Below, piece by piece: positions 24,663-33,453 of a stretch of 40,486 nt of DNA. The DNA is from CBDCWA01 sp046048295 (lineage in GTDB: Bacteria; Pseudomonadota; Alphaproteobacteria; Rhizobiales; Hyphomicrobiaceae): positions 1 to 40,486 of the forward strand of contig JBJOGJ010000005.1 of the NCBI GenBank assembly GCA_046048295.1. Reading direction: 5' to 3'. Below the pieces are notes generated by a model that had not been told where the DNA came from, ran no database searches, and saw only the letters and a list, made by a program, of their open reading frames with translations. How positions within the stretch are numbered: position 1 is the stretch's first letter; the number at the start of each line of letters is the position of its first letter. Position numbers and translations under genes: made by a program.

Positions 24663-25883
24663 ATGGCGGCCGGCCACGGAGCCCTCGGTCACATCCGCGT
24701 TCTCGATCTGACCGTATTCCTGTCGGGGCCCTATGCGACGCAGATGCTCGGCGATCTCGGCGCCGATGTCATCAAGATCGAGCCGATGGACGGCGACCAG
24801 ACACGCAACCTGCCGCCCAACTTCGTCGGCGAAGACAGCGTCTACTATCATAGCCTGAACCGGAACAAGCGTAGCGTAGCGGTCGACTTGCGAAAGGCCG
24901 AAGGGCAACGGCTGGTCCAGCGTCTCGCAGAGCAGGCCGACATACTCATCGAAAACAATCGCCCAGGGGGCATGGCCAAATACGGGCTCGGCTACGATGA
25001 CCTGAAGCGGATCAACCCGCGACTGGTCTATTGCTCGATCTCCGGCTTCGGACAGGACGGCCCCTTCCGGGACATGCCGGCCTACGACATGGTCGTCCAG
25101 GCCATATCGGGCGGCATGAGCCTTACCGGCGAACCGGACGGCAGGCCGGTGCGCTCAGGCATTCCCATCGGCGACATTGGTGCCGCCCTCCACGCTGTTA
25201 TCGGTATACTTGCTGCAATCGAGGCGCGACACAGAACTGGACTGGGACAGTATATCGATATCGCCATGTTGGACTGCCAGATCGCCATGCTGAGCTATCA
25301 GGCGGCATATTTTCTCGCATCCGGCAATGTCCCGAAGCCGCAAGGGCGCGGCCATGATTCCATACCGACCTACCGCTCATTCACGGCCGGTGACGGGCGC
25401 GAATTCGTAATTTGCGCGAATACGGATCGAATGTGGCGCTCGCTTTGCACGGCGGTCGGCCGAGAGGATCTAGGGCGCGACTCCCGACTTGCGACGAGAC
25501 CGCAGCGGTATGAGCATCGCCATGAAATCTGGCACGCACTGGAAACCGCGTTTCGTGAAAAGACGGCGGCCGAATGGGTCGAAATCCTTCGCATTGCAGA
25601 GGTTCCCGTTGGAGAAGTCAACACGCTCGACCATGCGCTTACCCACCCGCAGGTCCAGCACCGGGATATGGTTCTCAACCTGAAGAGCGCCGGGTTGCAC
25701 GTCGAAGTCGCTGGCAATCCCGTGAAAATGCCGGAATGGGGTGAACACCCTCCACGGTTTCCTCCCCGACATGGTGGCGATACGCGCCAGGTTCTGGCCG
25801 ACGAACTCCGATTGAGCGAAACTGAAATCGACGAACTGATAGCGATTGGCGCTGTTGGCGTACCCAAATCGGAGCGGGCCTAG
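24663..25883 (+). CDS. Family III CoA-transferase (CaiB/BaiF)
   Basis: A 406-residue CoA-transferase. The N-terminal motif IRVLDLTVFLSGPYATQMLG is characteristic, and the catalytic Asp is Asp171 in IPIGDIGAALHAVIG, in the position of Asp169 of formyl-CoA transferase. The enzyme moves CoA from a donor such as succinyl-CoA to a carboxylic acid. The ATG at 24663 has GGAGGA 7 bases upstream. An alpha/beta hydrolase starts 2 bases after its stop and a UbiD decarboxylase 15 bases after that, so this is the first gene of a tight operon. Activation of an acid to its CoA ester before decarboxylation is a sensible reading, but the substrate is not known. Confidence 0.9.
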   Translation: MAAGHGALGHIRVLDLTVFLSGPYATQMLGDLGADVIKIEPMDGDQTRNLPPNFVGEDSVYYHSLNRNKRSVAVDLRKAEGQRLVQRLAEQADILIENNRPGGMAKYGLGYDDLKRINPRLVYCSISGFGQDGPFRDMPAYDMVVQAISGGMSLTGEPDGRPVRSGIPIGDIGAALHAVIGILAAIEARHRTGLGQYIDIAMLDCQIAMLSYQAAYFLASGNVPKPQGRGHDSIPTYRSFTAGDGREFVICANTDRMWRSLCTAVGREDLGRDSRLATRPQRYEHRHEIWHALETAFREKTAAEWVEILRIAEVPVGEVNTLDHALTHPQVQHRDMVLNLKSAGLHVEVAGNPVKMPEWGEHPPRFPPRHGGDTRQVLADELRLSETEIDELIAIGAVGVPKSERA

Positions 25884-25885
25884 CC

Positions 25886-26674
25886 ATGCGGTTCCGACTG
25901 AAATCTGGCCTGACGCTCAACTACCGGACGCGGGGCCGCGGCCGCACGGTGGTGCTTCTGCACCCGATCGGCTGTCAGCTTGGCATTTGGGACGGCGTGA
26001 TCGAGGAATTGGAGAATTATTGTCGGCCCATTGCTGTGGACTTCCGTGGACACGGAGCAAGCGACGGGTCAGCCGAAGCCTATTCGCTGAGAGATCTCGC
26101 CTTCGATATAATTGAACTGGTTGAGGCTGTAGGTGCACCGCCGGCAGTCGTCGCGGGATGCTCCATGGGGGGAATGGTTGCTCAGGCAATCGCCGTAGAG
26201 GCAACCGAGATCGTAGCAGGCTTCGTCATCGCCAACACCGGCTATACTCGCAATCAAGCGGCCCGTGAAATGCTGGAAGCGCGAGCAAAGGCAGCGGAAG
26301 GCGGAATGCCCGGCGTCATCGAGAACACGCTCGCACGCTGGTTCAACGAGCGCTATCGTCTACTCGATCCGGAATCCGTTTCCCGTGCTCGCAATTGGCT
26401 GCTCGACGCAGACCCCGTTCAGCACGCGCACGGATGGCGGGCAATCCGCGATCTCGATTACGCTGAGAGGCTTATCAACGTCGACAGGCCATCACTTGCA
26501 ATCGCGGGCACCGAAGACCAGTCGGTCGGCACCGATGCCATTAAGTCCATGGCTGCCGCCTTGAAGAACTGTACCTATCACCAAATAGAGGGCGCGGGCC
26601 ATCTAAGCCCGCTGGAGCAGCCGCGAATATTCGCCCGCACGCTGCGCGATTTCCTCGAGACTTTGCCCGATTGA
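25886..26674 (+). CDS. Alpha/beta hydrolase (3-oxoadipate enol-lactonase-like)
   Basis: A 262-residue alpha/beta-fold hydrolase. The nucleophile elbow is GCSMGG with Ser93; the oxyanion region is LLHPIG; Asp is in the AGTEDQSVG loop and His in GAGHLSPLEQP, giving a full triad. The length and motifs recall PcaD and related enol-lactonases, but many carboxylesterases and CoA-thioesterases look alike. It starts 2 bases after the CoA-transferase and ends 15 bases before the UbiD gene. In that setting, hydrolysis of a ring-cleavage lactone or of a CoA thioester is plausible. The function is inferred; the fold and triad are seen directly. Confidence 0.84.
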   Translation: MRFRLKSGLTLNYRTRGRGRTVVLLHPIGCQLGIWDGVIEELENYCRPIAVDFRGHGASDGSAEAYSLRDLAFDIIELVEAVGAPPAVVAGCSMGGMVAQAIAVEATEIVAGFVIANTGYTRNQAAREMLEARAKAAEGGMPGVIENTLARWFNERYRLLDPESVSRARNWLLDADPVQHAHGWRAIRDLDYAERLINVDRPSLAIAGTEDQSVGTDAIKSMAAALKNCTYHQIEGAGHLSPLEQPRIFARTLRDFLETLPD

Positions 26675-26689
26675 GAAAGGACCGGTCCA

Positions 26690-28369
26690 ATGCCGAACGA
26701 AATGGCGTCACCCATCACCAGCGGCAGCAAGCGGCGTCCCGCCAGAACCCTCGCCGAGCACATCGCAGCACTCGACGCGGCGGGTCTTCTCGTCAGGATC
26801 GACAAGCCGATAAACAAGGACACTGAGCTTCATCCCCTGGTCAGGCTGCAATTCCTGGGCGGGCTTCCGGAAAACGAGCGCAAAGCGTTCCTGTTTACAA
26901 ATGTCGTCGATGCTAAGGGCCGCAAGTACGAAATGCCGGTGCTGCTTGGCGCATTGTCGTCCTCACAGCAAATCTATGCGCTTGGCATGGGCTGCGAACC
27001 GGAAGAGATCGGCGATGCTTGGAACCATGCGATGTCGAACCCGATCGCACCGGTCGAAATCAAGGATGCCGCCTGCCAGGAAATCGTCATCACCGGCGAA
27101 GATCTCAGAAAACAGGGTGGCGGCGTAGCCATGCTGCCGGTACCCGTCTCGACACCGGGCTTCGATGCAGCACCCTACCTCACCGCGACGCTCTGCATCA
27201 CGAAGGATCCCGATACCGGCATCCAGAACATGGGCATGTATCGCGCGGCACTGAAGGCAACAGACCGCCTCGCCGTTCGAATGGTGGCGCGCCCGGGTGG
27301 CGCCGGCGGCTGGGTACATTGGCTGAAATACCGCGAACGTGGAGAACGGATGCCCATCGCGATCGCCATCGGAGCGGCACCCATCGTGGCGTTCACATCC
27401 CCCCAGAAGCTCGCCATCGACATCGACGAACTCGCCGTATCCGGCGGGCTGGCGGGCGAGCCGATCGAGACTGTCAAATGCAAGACTGTCGACCTGATGG
27501 TACCCGCCAACGCGGAGATCGTCATCGAAGGCGAGATCGAGGCTGGCGTCCTCGAGCCCGAAGCGCCCTTCGGCGAAAGCAACGGCTACGTCGCATTGGA
27601 AGGCTTCAACATGCCGATGAAGGTGACCGCCATTACGCACCGGAGAAATCCGGTATTCAACGCGATAATAAGCCAGGTCACGCCAAGCGAATCGAGCATG
27701 ATCAAGAAGGTGGCCTACGAGCCGCTCTTCCTGCGCCACCTGAAGAAGGAACTGGGCATAAAGGGCATCCGTCAGGTCTGCATGCACGAGGCGTTGACCA
27801 ATCTCCGCCCGGTGATCTTCCTTCAGTTCGACTACGGCACGCCGCAAACCGAGGTCTGGCGCGGGCTCCATGGCGCGTCAACTCTGCTCGCCTACTGCGG
27901 CAAACTCGTCGTAGCGGTGAGCGACGACATTGACCCGCGATCGGTCGATGCAGTCCTTTGGTCAATCGCCTACCGGTCGAAACCGGGCGAAGACGCCTTG
28001 ATTGTGCCGTACCGCGCAGGTTCCCAAGGTTCGCAATATTCCGGTGGCAAGACCGACTCGAGCCTGCTTATCGATGCTACACGCAAGCGCCTCATGGCAC
28101 CGCTCGCCCTCCCGAGGAAGGAATATATGGAGCGGGCACAGGAGATCTGGGCCGAACTCGGCCTGCCTCCGTTACGCCTGAACTCACCCTGGCACGGCTA
28201 TACGCTCGGCCACTGGAACGAGAACTGGGAGCGGTTCGCACAGCGTGCAGTAGCCGGAGAATGGGAGGCCAACGGCATCGAGACATTGGCCCGTCAACGC
28301 GACGGCCTAGAGGCAGAAACATCGGTATGGCTGGTCGAGGAAGATGGCGGCAAGGATGCAAAGCGCTGA
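26690..28369 (+). CDS. UbiD family (prenylated-FMN) decarboxylase
   Basis: A 559-residue decarboxylase of the UbiD superfamily. The E-R-E catalytic triad is visible: Arg185 in GMYRAAL, and Glu291 and Glu296 in EAPFGE, spaced like R173, E277 and E282 of fungal Fdc1. The reaction is reversible (de)carboxylation of an aromatic or alpha,beta-unsaturated acid with prenylated FMN. The cofactor is made by UbiX, whose gene is not here, so it must be supplied elsewhere. Length is within the usual 450-600. AAGGA precedes the ATG. It ends an operon with a CoA-transferase and hydrolase, as expected for pathways that decarboxylate acyl-CoA or free aromatic acids (compare phthaloyl-CoA decarboxylase). An MFS transporter follows. 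Confidence 0.9.
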   Translation: MPNEMASPITSGSKRRPARTLAEHIAALDAAGLLVRIDKPINKDTELHPLVRLQFLGGLPENERKAFLFTNVVDAKGRKYEMPVLLGALSSSQQIYALGMGCEPEEIGDAWNHAMSNPIAPVEIKDAACQEIVITGEDLRKQGGGVAMLPVPVSTPGFDAAPYLTATLCITKDPDTGIQNMGMYRAALKATDRLAVRMVARPGGAGGWVHWLKYRERGERMPIAIAIGAAPIVAFTSPQKLAIDIDELAVSGGLAGEPIETVKCKTVDLMVPANAEIVIEGEIEAGVLEPEAPFGESNGYVALEGFNMPMKVTAITHRRNPVFNAIISQVTPSESSMIKKVAYEPLFLRHLKKELGIKGIRQVCMHEALTNLRPVIFLQFDYGTPQTEVWRGLHGASTLLAYCGKLVVAVSDDIDPRSVDAVLWSIAYRSKPGEDALIVPYRAGSQGSQYSGGKTDSSLLIDATRKRLMAPLALPRKEYMERAQEIWAELGLPPLRLNSPWHGYTLGHWNENWERFAQRAVAGEWEANGIETLARQRDGLEAETSVWLVEEDGGKDAKR

Positions 28370-28456
28370 CAATCGGCACCCGCTCCCCACGCCTTTCCAT
28401 GAGAACGAATTGGGACTAGATGTATCTCACAACGAACAGAACAATTAGGGGATGAA

Positions 28457-29707
28457 ATGACCGGTAGCGGCTGGGGCGTCCTACGCCATCGAGACTTTTC
28501 TCTGGTTTGCGGTGCCCGGTTCGCAAATACCCTCGCCAATCACATTATTCAGGTTGCCATCGCCTGGTACGTCTACGACGTGACTGGGGATGCATTCGCA
28601 CTGGCATACTTGGGACTTGCGGCATTCGTACCGGCAGTACTTCTCGTCCTCTTCACCGGCTACATAGCTGACCATTTCGACCGGCGCCTTCTGATGATGG
28701 GCGCCAGCCTCGTCTTCACTCTTTCGGCGCTCGCATTGCTGCTCGTCGTAGCCTCCGGCAGTAATCTCATCTGGCCGATTTATCTGGTCGTCATATTCGT
28801 GAGCGGTTCGCGATCGTTCTTCAACACGGCGTCCCGGGCAATAGTCCCGAGCCTCGTGCCGAAGGATCAGCTGGCGAATGGCGTGGCATTCGCATCTGGC
28901 GCAGAGCAGGCTGCAACCATTGCCGGCCCGGCATTGGGAGGCATACTATATCTATTCGGATCATTGTTCCCGTTCACCACCGCAACCGTGACGCTGGCGG
29001 CAGCCATGGTAGCTGCCTTCCTCGTTCGCTTCCGCGACATTCCGCAGAAGGCCTCCGAACCCGTATCGTTCAAGGTGCTTGCTGCCGGTTTCACCTTCAT
29101 GCGGTCGAAACCGGTCGTGTTGGCCGCAATTTCACTCGACGCGTTCGTGGGCCTGCTGTCGAACGTTGTTATTCTCCTGCCAATCTACGCGAAGGACATA
29201 CTGCACGTCGGCCCCGTCGGCCACGGCTTCCTGCGCACGGCACCGGCTGTCGGTGCACTCCTGATGGCGATGTGGCTTGCCAACAACCAGTTCGTGAAAC
29301 GCCAATCCGGCGCCAAGATGCTGATTTCCGTTGGCGTGTTCGGCGTGGCAACACTGGTCTTCGGGTTTTCGTACAGCTTCTACCTCTCACTACTGGCCTT
29401 GGCCATTGTCGGCGCATCCGACATGGTCAGCGTCGTTATTCGCCACACGCTGATCCAGGCCGACACCCCGAACGAACTCCGCGGACGGGTGTCTTCGGTG
29501 AATTCACTGTTCACCAGTGCGTCCAGCGAACTCGGCCGGGCGCGCGCCGGACTGCTCGCAGGCCTGTTCGGCCCCGTTGCCTCCGTTGCCATCGGCGGCA
29601 TCGCGGCACTCGCCATCACAGCATTGTGGCCTGTGCTATTCAAGGATCTCTGGCGACGGGACCATCTTGTCGAAGAAGACACCCAGCCGGCAACCGCAAA
29701 GTCTTGA
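28457..29707 (+). CDS. MFS transporter (MFS_3/EntS-like)
   Basis: A 416-residue major facilitator with about 12 membrane spans. The early loop TGYIADHFDRRLLM is the MFS motif between spans 2 and 3 (G-x-x-x-D-x-x-x-R-R). The N-terminus RHRDFSLVCGARFANTLA and the SRSFFNTASRAIVPSLVP segment fit the MFS_3 (EntS-like) group, usually exporters but sometimes importers. AGGGG lies just before the ATG. It is 87 bases after the UbiD gene on the same strand and may be co-transcribed with it. It could carry the substrate or a product of the pathway, which cannot be decided from the sequence. Confidence 0.85.
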   Translation: MTGSGWGVLRHRDFSLVCGARFANTLANHIIQVAIAWYVYDVTGDAFALAYLGLAAFVPAVLLVLFTGYIADHFDRRLLMMGASLVFTLSALALLLVVASGSNLIWPIYLVVIFVSGSRSFFNTASRAIVPSLVPKDQLANGVAFASGAEQAATIAGPALGGILYLFGSLFPFTTATVTLAAAMVAAFLVRFRDIPQKASEPVSFKVLAAGFTFMRSKPVVLAAISLDAFVGLLSNVVILLPIYAKDILHVGPVGHGFLRTAPAVGALLMAMWLANNQFVKRQSGAKMLISVGVFGVATLVFGFSYSFYLSLLALAIVGASDMVSVVIRHTLIQADTPNELRGRVSSVNSLFTSASSELGRARAGLLAGLFGPVASVAIGGIAALAITALWPVLFKDLWRRDHLVEEDTQPATAKS

Positions 29708-29793
29708 GGACAATCTCAGGCGCTTGATCGCCATGAGGCCAGGATCTAGACTTCTCCCAACTGAAGATCAGGCCGTCAGAGGAGACGAATTCC

Positions 29794-30671
29794 ATGACCG
29801 TGGCGGACACTGCGATCCGGGTCGAGCCGCTCAGCAAGCAGATTGGCGGCCGCGTGACGGGGGTGGACCTTACAAAGGTTCTCCCGGAAGAAACCATCAG
29901 CCAGATCCGAGACGCTTTCCATGCCTATTCCGTTCTGCTTTTTCCAGCCCAGGAGATCGGACCGGACGACCAGATCCGCTTTGCAGCAATGTTTGGCAAA
30001 GCCGACGGAAACGCCAAGTCCCGCAAGTCGGACAAGGACAAACTCGAGCGCCAGAAGGGCATAATGTACGTAACCAACATTCGGGAAAACGGCGTGCCGA
30101 TCGGCTCCCTCCCGGATGGAGAAATGCACTTCCACGCCGACGGTGCCCACAGACAGATACCCTACCGCTGCACGACGCTCTATGCCCAGCGCCTGCCGTC
30201 TCGCGGAGGCGAAACGAAATTCGCCAACCTGTACGCCGCCTATGAGGCCCTCCCCGTCTCGCTAAAAGAACGCCTCGAAGGTCGCAAGGCGCTATACGCA
30301 CACGAAACATCTGCGACGCTGCGTGATCAGATTAAAGACTTGGGCAATCCACTGGTCAACCAGGCAGTTCACAACCTGGTGTCGACGCACCCGGTGACGG
30401 GACGCAAGTCTCTATACATGAGCAGGCTGATGACGCGCATATCCTCGACATGGACGCAGGTGAGAGCGAAGACCTTCTTGCTGAGCTTTTCGAACATGCG
30501 GAAAAGCCTGAGTTTGTCTATGAGCACAAGTGGACCGTCGATGACCTCATCATTTGGGACAACCGCTGCGTCAACCATGCGCGCAACGACTTCCCAGAGG
30601 ACGAGGTGCGACTCCTGCGACGCGTAACCGTTTCGGAAACGAACGACACATCGACCGTTCCGGAATACTGA
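29794..30671 (+). pseudogene. TauD/TfdA family Fe(II)/2-oxoglutarate dioxygenase, frameshifted
   Basis: The first frame (from ATG 29794, with GAGGAG 8 bases upstream) encodes about 215 residues of a TauD/TfdA protein, with the proximal iron motif HFHADG (His114, Asp116). At about 30436-30440 the reading breaks: the first frame continues as non-homologous Ser/Thr-rich sequence to 30627, while the -1 frame continues the family (AHILDMDAGESEDLLAEL, then the distal iron ligand in DNRCVNHARNDF) to a stop at 30671. A single missing base near CGCAT explains it. Without the C-terminal half there is no distal His, so the product should be inactive. No slippery heptamer or stem-loop suggests programmed shifting. 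It may be a recent mutation or a sequencing error. Confidence 0.87.
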
Positions 30672-30791
30672 GAAACCTGAAACGTTTCGCCTGACGAGGC
30701 GCTTAGGAACTGCCGCCTCCGTCACAGTCGAGACAATAAAATTGAATGGGCCGCAAGAGCCTGAACCAATATTTCATCACTGGAGGAAACC

Positions 30792-31835
30792 ATGCTCAAG
30801 CAATTTCGGCTGACTAGTCTGGCAAGAATGCTCGCCGCCTTGGTCGGGCTGACAGCGCTCGTCACCAACGCCAGGGCAGAGGACGCCCGCGCATTCTTCA
30901 AGGGCAAGCATATAACGATCCTGATACCGTTCGCTCCAGGCGGCGGTTACGACGCCTACGCACGCCTCCTTGCACCGCACTTCGGCAAGTATCTCGACGC
31001 CCAGTTCATCATCAAGAACATGCCGGGCGGCGGCGGCCTCCTTGCGCTTGGCCAACTCGCAGCAGCCAAGCCGGATGGCACTACGATCATGCTCGCCGAG
31101 GGGGCCGGCGCAGCGCTCGCTCAACTACAGGAACGTAGCAGCGTCCGCTACGATCTCCTCAAGGTCGGGCACCTCGGGACCGTTGCAGAATCCCCGTGGC
31201 TCGTGCTGACCAGCCCGAAACTGGATATCAAGACGCTCGACGACCTGATCAAGAAGGGCAAGTCTGGCCTGAGCTGGGCCGCAACGGGCCCCGCCGCCGC
31301 TCTCGCAAGCGGCCCCAAGATGGCATGTGACGTACTGGGCATGGACAAGTGCAAGATCGTGCTCGGCTACAAGGGCAGCGCGGCCGCGGCACTGGCCGTA
31401 GCGAAAGGCGAAATGGACGCGATGTACGTTTCAGATACTTCGGCCGAGAAATACGTCAACAATGGCGATTTGGTCCCGATCGTCGTCTTCGGCCGCAAGC
31501 GTTCGCGCTACATTCCCGCCACCGCGACGATCTTCGAAATGCGCAAGCTCTCCAAGGATGACGAGTGGATCATCGACTTTTTTTCGAACATGCAGGCCCT
31601 GGGCCGCATCCTTATCGTCACTCAGGGGACACCGCCAGACCGCCTCAAGCTCCTTCAGGACATGACAAAGGCTGTATTAACAGATCCCGCCGTCGTGGCA
31701 GAATCTGAAAAGCGGCGGCGCGAAATTGTCTATAGCGATGGCGAAACGACGAAAAGGAACGTCGAAAGCGTACTCAAGATCGATTCGCCGGAGAAGAAGA
31801 AGCGGGCGCTTTCTGTATTGAATGTGGAAGGGTAG
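30792..31835 (+). CDS. Tripartite tricarboxylate transporter-type (Bug/TctC-like) periplasmic binding protein
   Basis: A 347-residue secreted protein with GGAGGAA just before the ATG, a signal peptide (LARMLAALVGLTALVTNARA) and a mature start ARAFFKGKHITI. The ligand region FAPGGGYDAYARLL and the KNMPGGGGL segment are close to those in the other two binding proteins of this window. The C-terminal half has the usual second lobe (GYKGSAAAALAVAKGEMD). There is no TctA or TctB gene. An amidohydrolase follows after 87 bases, so the two probably share a transcript and perhaps a substrate. The frameshifted dioxygenase lies just upstream. Exact ligand unknown. Confidence 0.85.
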   Translation: MLKQFRLTSLARMLAALVGLTALVTNARAEDARAFFKGKHITILIPFAPGGGYDAYARLLAPHFGKYLDAQFIIKNMPGGGGLLALGQLAAAKPDGTTIMLAEGAGAALAQLQERSSVRYDLLKVGHLGTVAESPWLVLTSPKLDIKTLDDLIKKGKSGLSWAATGPAAALASGPKMACDVLGMDKCKIVLGYKGSAAAALAVAKGEMDAMYVSDTSAEKYVNNGDLVPIVVFGRKRSRYIPATATIFEMRKLSKDDEWIIDFFSNMQALGRILIVTQGTPPDRLKLLQDMTKAVLTDPAVVAESEKRRREIVYSDGETTKRNVESVLKIDSPEKKKRALSVLNVEG

Positions 31836-31922
31836 GTGACGCTTCGGCCGCATTGTCCGGTGATGAAATTGCGCCTACCTTCGCAGTAAAGGGAAAAAAC
31901 GGAACAACGCCAGGAGACCGCC

Positions 31923-32987
31923 ATGGGTGTAATGAGCATTGACTGCGACGCACACGTCATCGAGACGCCGAAGACATGGGAGTACATGGAGCCGGAGGAC
32001 CGGAAATACCAGCCGGTCGTCGTCAGGCTGGCAGGCAGCGAGCAGCGGCTCCAGGGTGCCGACGAGAAGCAGCGCCAGTACTGGGCGATGGACGGAAGAC
32101 TTGTGCCACGCGAACGCAACGTTGGTGACGACACCGACAAGGCCACGCGTGAGATGGAGGACATTCCGGCCCGCCTGAAGCATATGGACGAATTGCATGT
32201 CGATATCCAGGTGCTTTTCCCGAGCCTCTGGCTCCGCCCGATCACCCACGATCCCAAGCTCGAGCTCGCGATGGCGCGCAGCTACAATCGCTGGACAGCA
32301 GAGGTGAGCAGCAAGAGCGGCGGGCGCATGCGTTGGGTCGTCATTCCGCCGTTACTTTCGCTGAACAACGGCTCGATCGTCCGCGATGAGCTGGTGTGGG
32401 CCAAGCAGAACGGCGCGGTCGGGATTCACATGTGCGGCTACTCCTGCGACAAGGAGATGACCGACCCGTTTTTCCAGCCATTCTTCAAGATGGCTGAGGA
32501 ACTCGACATGCCGATCTGTTTCCACGCTGGTAACCAAAGCTTCACAATCCACGACTTTCACATCAATTCAGACGGCTATCCGAAGTTCAAGGTGCCGGTC
32601 ATAGCCGCGTTCAACTCCCTCCTACTGCACGAAATTCCGAAGCGCTATCCTGGCCTCCGCTGGGCATTTGCCGAAACGGGCGCCATGTGGGTTCCCTACG
32701 TCCTGCACGAAACCTGGCGTCGATACAGGATGCGCGGCAAGTCCTTCGACATGGAAGGAGCGCTCGAGGCCAACAACCTTTTCGTCGCCGCACAGGCCAA
32801 CGAGGACATTCCCTATCTTGCCAAGGTAGCTGGCGAGAACTGGATCATGATGGCGACGGACTATGGCCATGCGGATACATCGAGCGAGATAGATGCGATG
32901 CTGAAGATCGAGCAACGCAACGAAATGTCGGATACGCTGAAGCAGAAGGTGCTCCGCGACAACGCCGCAAAATTCTACAAGCTCTGA
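31923..32987 (+). CDS. Amidohydrolase family (amidohydrolase_2, ACMSD-like) metal-dependent enzyme
   Basis: A 354-residue TIM-barrel amidohydrolase. The metal-binding start IDCDAHVIE (Asp7, Asp9, His11, Glu14) is the D-x-D-x-H-x-x-E pattern of this group. The second His region is PICFHAGNQ, and the C-terminal Asp lies in ATDYGHADTSSE. Members decarboxylate (ACMSD, gamma-resorcylate or 5-carboxyvanillate type) or hydrolyse. The start ATG has AGGAG about 8 bases upstream. Its partner on the same strand is the second binding protein. As a possible second decarboxylase in the region, it could act on the same compounds as the UbiD enzyme, but that is speculative. It ends 58 bases before a convergent DUF35 gene. 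Confidence 0.85.
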   Translation: MGVMSIDCDAHVIETPKTWEYMEPEDRKYQPVVVRLAGSEQRLQGADEKQRQYWAMDGRLVPRERNVGDDTDKATREMEDIPARLKHMDELHVDIQVLFPSLWLRPITHDPKLELAMARSYNRWTAEVSSKSGGRMRWVVIPPLLSLNNGSIVRDELVWAKQNGAVGIHMCGYSCDKEMTDPFFQPFFKMAEELDMPICFHAGNQSFTIHDFHINSDGYPKFKVPVIAAFNSLLLHEIPKRYPGLRWAFAETGAMWVPYVLHETWRRYRMRGKSFDMEGALEANNLFVAAQANEDIPYLAKVAGENWIMMATDYGHADTSSEIDAMLKIEQRNEMSDTLKQKVLRDNAAKFYKL

Positions 32988-33018
32988 CGAGCTTTTGGCG
33001 TCGAGAGCTGCTCGATAC

Positions 33019-33042
33019 GGCGGCGCCTGCAAAGGCGCCGCC
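33019..33042. terminator. Hairpin between convergent genes, probable bidirectional terminator
   Basis: GGCGGCGCC (33019-33027) pairs perfectly with GGCGCCGCC (33034-33042) around TGCAAA. It lies in the 58-base gap between the amidohydrolase (+) and DUF35 (-) genes. T runs are short on both sides, so it may work poorly without Rho. Confidence 0.55.
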
Positions 33043-33045
33043 TTG

Positions 33046-33453
33046 CTATGCCGGCTCGAACTTCGGAATTGTCAGCTCTGGCGTGACGTCATCGAACACA
33101 ACCTTCACCGGCATGTCGCAAACAACCTTGCCGGGTTCGATCCCGACAATGTTGGCCATCATCCGCGGCCCCTCCGCTAGCTCAACCACAGCCACGACGT
33201 AGGGTAGCTCGCCCTCCCATCCCTTGTGATACAGGCGGTGGTAAGTGACGAAGGTGTGAACCTTCCCTGCCCCCGATGCCTCGGTCCACCCGAAATCGAT
33301 GCTGCCGCAGTGCGGGCAGATCGTGGTCGGCGGGAACCAGGACTTGCTGCAATTGTTGCACTTCGGGATCTTAAGCTTGTGCTCCCGGGCTGCCACCCAG
33401 AACGGCTCCGCCTCGGGCGAAATGTGGGGGATCGGCTTCTTGTAGTCGCTCAT
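33046..33453 (-). CDS. Zn-ribbon OB-fold protein (DUF35 family)
   Basis: A 135-residue DUF35 protein, second in the window. Zinc ribbon Cys32/Cys35 (CNNC) and Cys46/Cys49 (CPHC) are followed by the OB fold (GKVHTFVTYHRLYHKG). The N-terminal helix with PEAEPFWVAA is typical. It is expected to form a complex with the upstream thiolase-like protein. Its ATG overlaps the thiolase stop (ATGA) and GGGAG lies about 6 bases before it. It is the last gene of the minus-strand operon that starts with the third binding protein. Confidence 0.88.
   Translation of the reverse strand: MSDYKKPIPHISPEAEPFWVAAREHKLKIPKCNNCSKSWFPPTTICPHCGSIDFGWTEASGAGKVHTFVTYHRLYHKGWEGELPYVVAVVELAEGPRMMANIVGIEPGKVVCDMPVKVVFDDVTPELTIPKFEPA

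Noticed and set aside
26963..27871. 302-codon minus-strand open frame inside the UbiD gene
   Set aside because: Opposite a gene with a complete catalytic triad; no family features.
30420..30450. Programmed -1 frameshift in the TauD/TfdA gene
   Set aside because: There is no slippery heptamer or downstream stem-loop; a plain base loss explains the break better.
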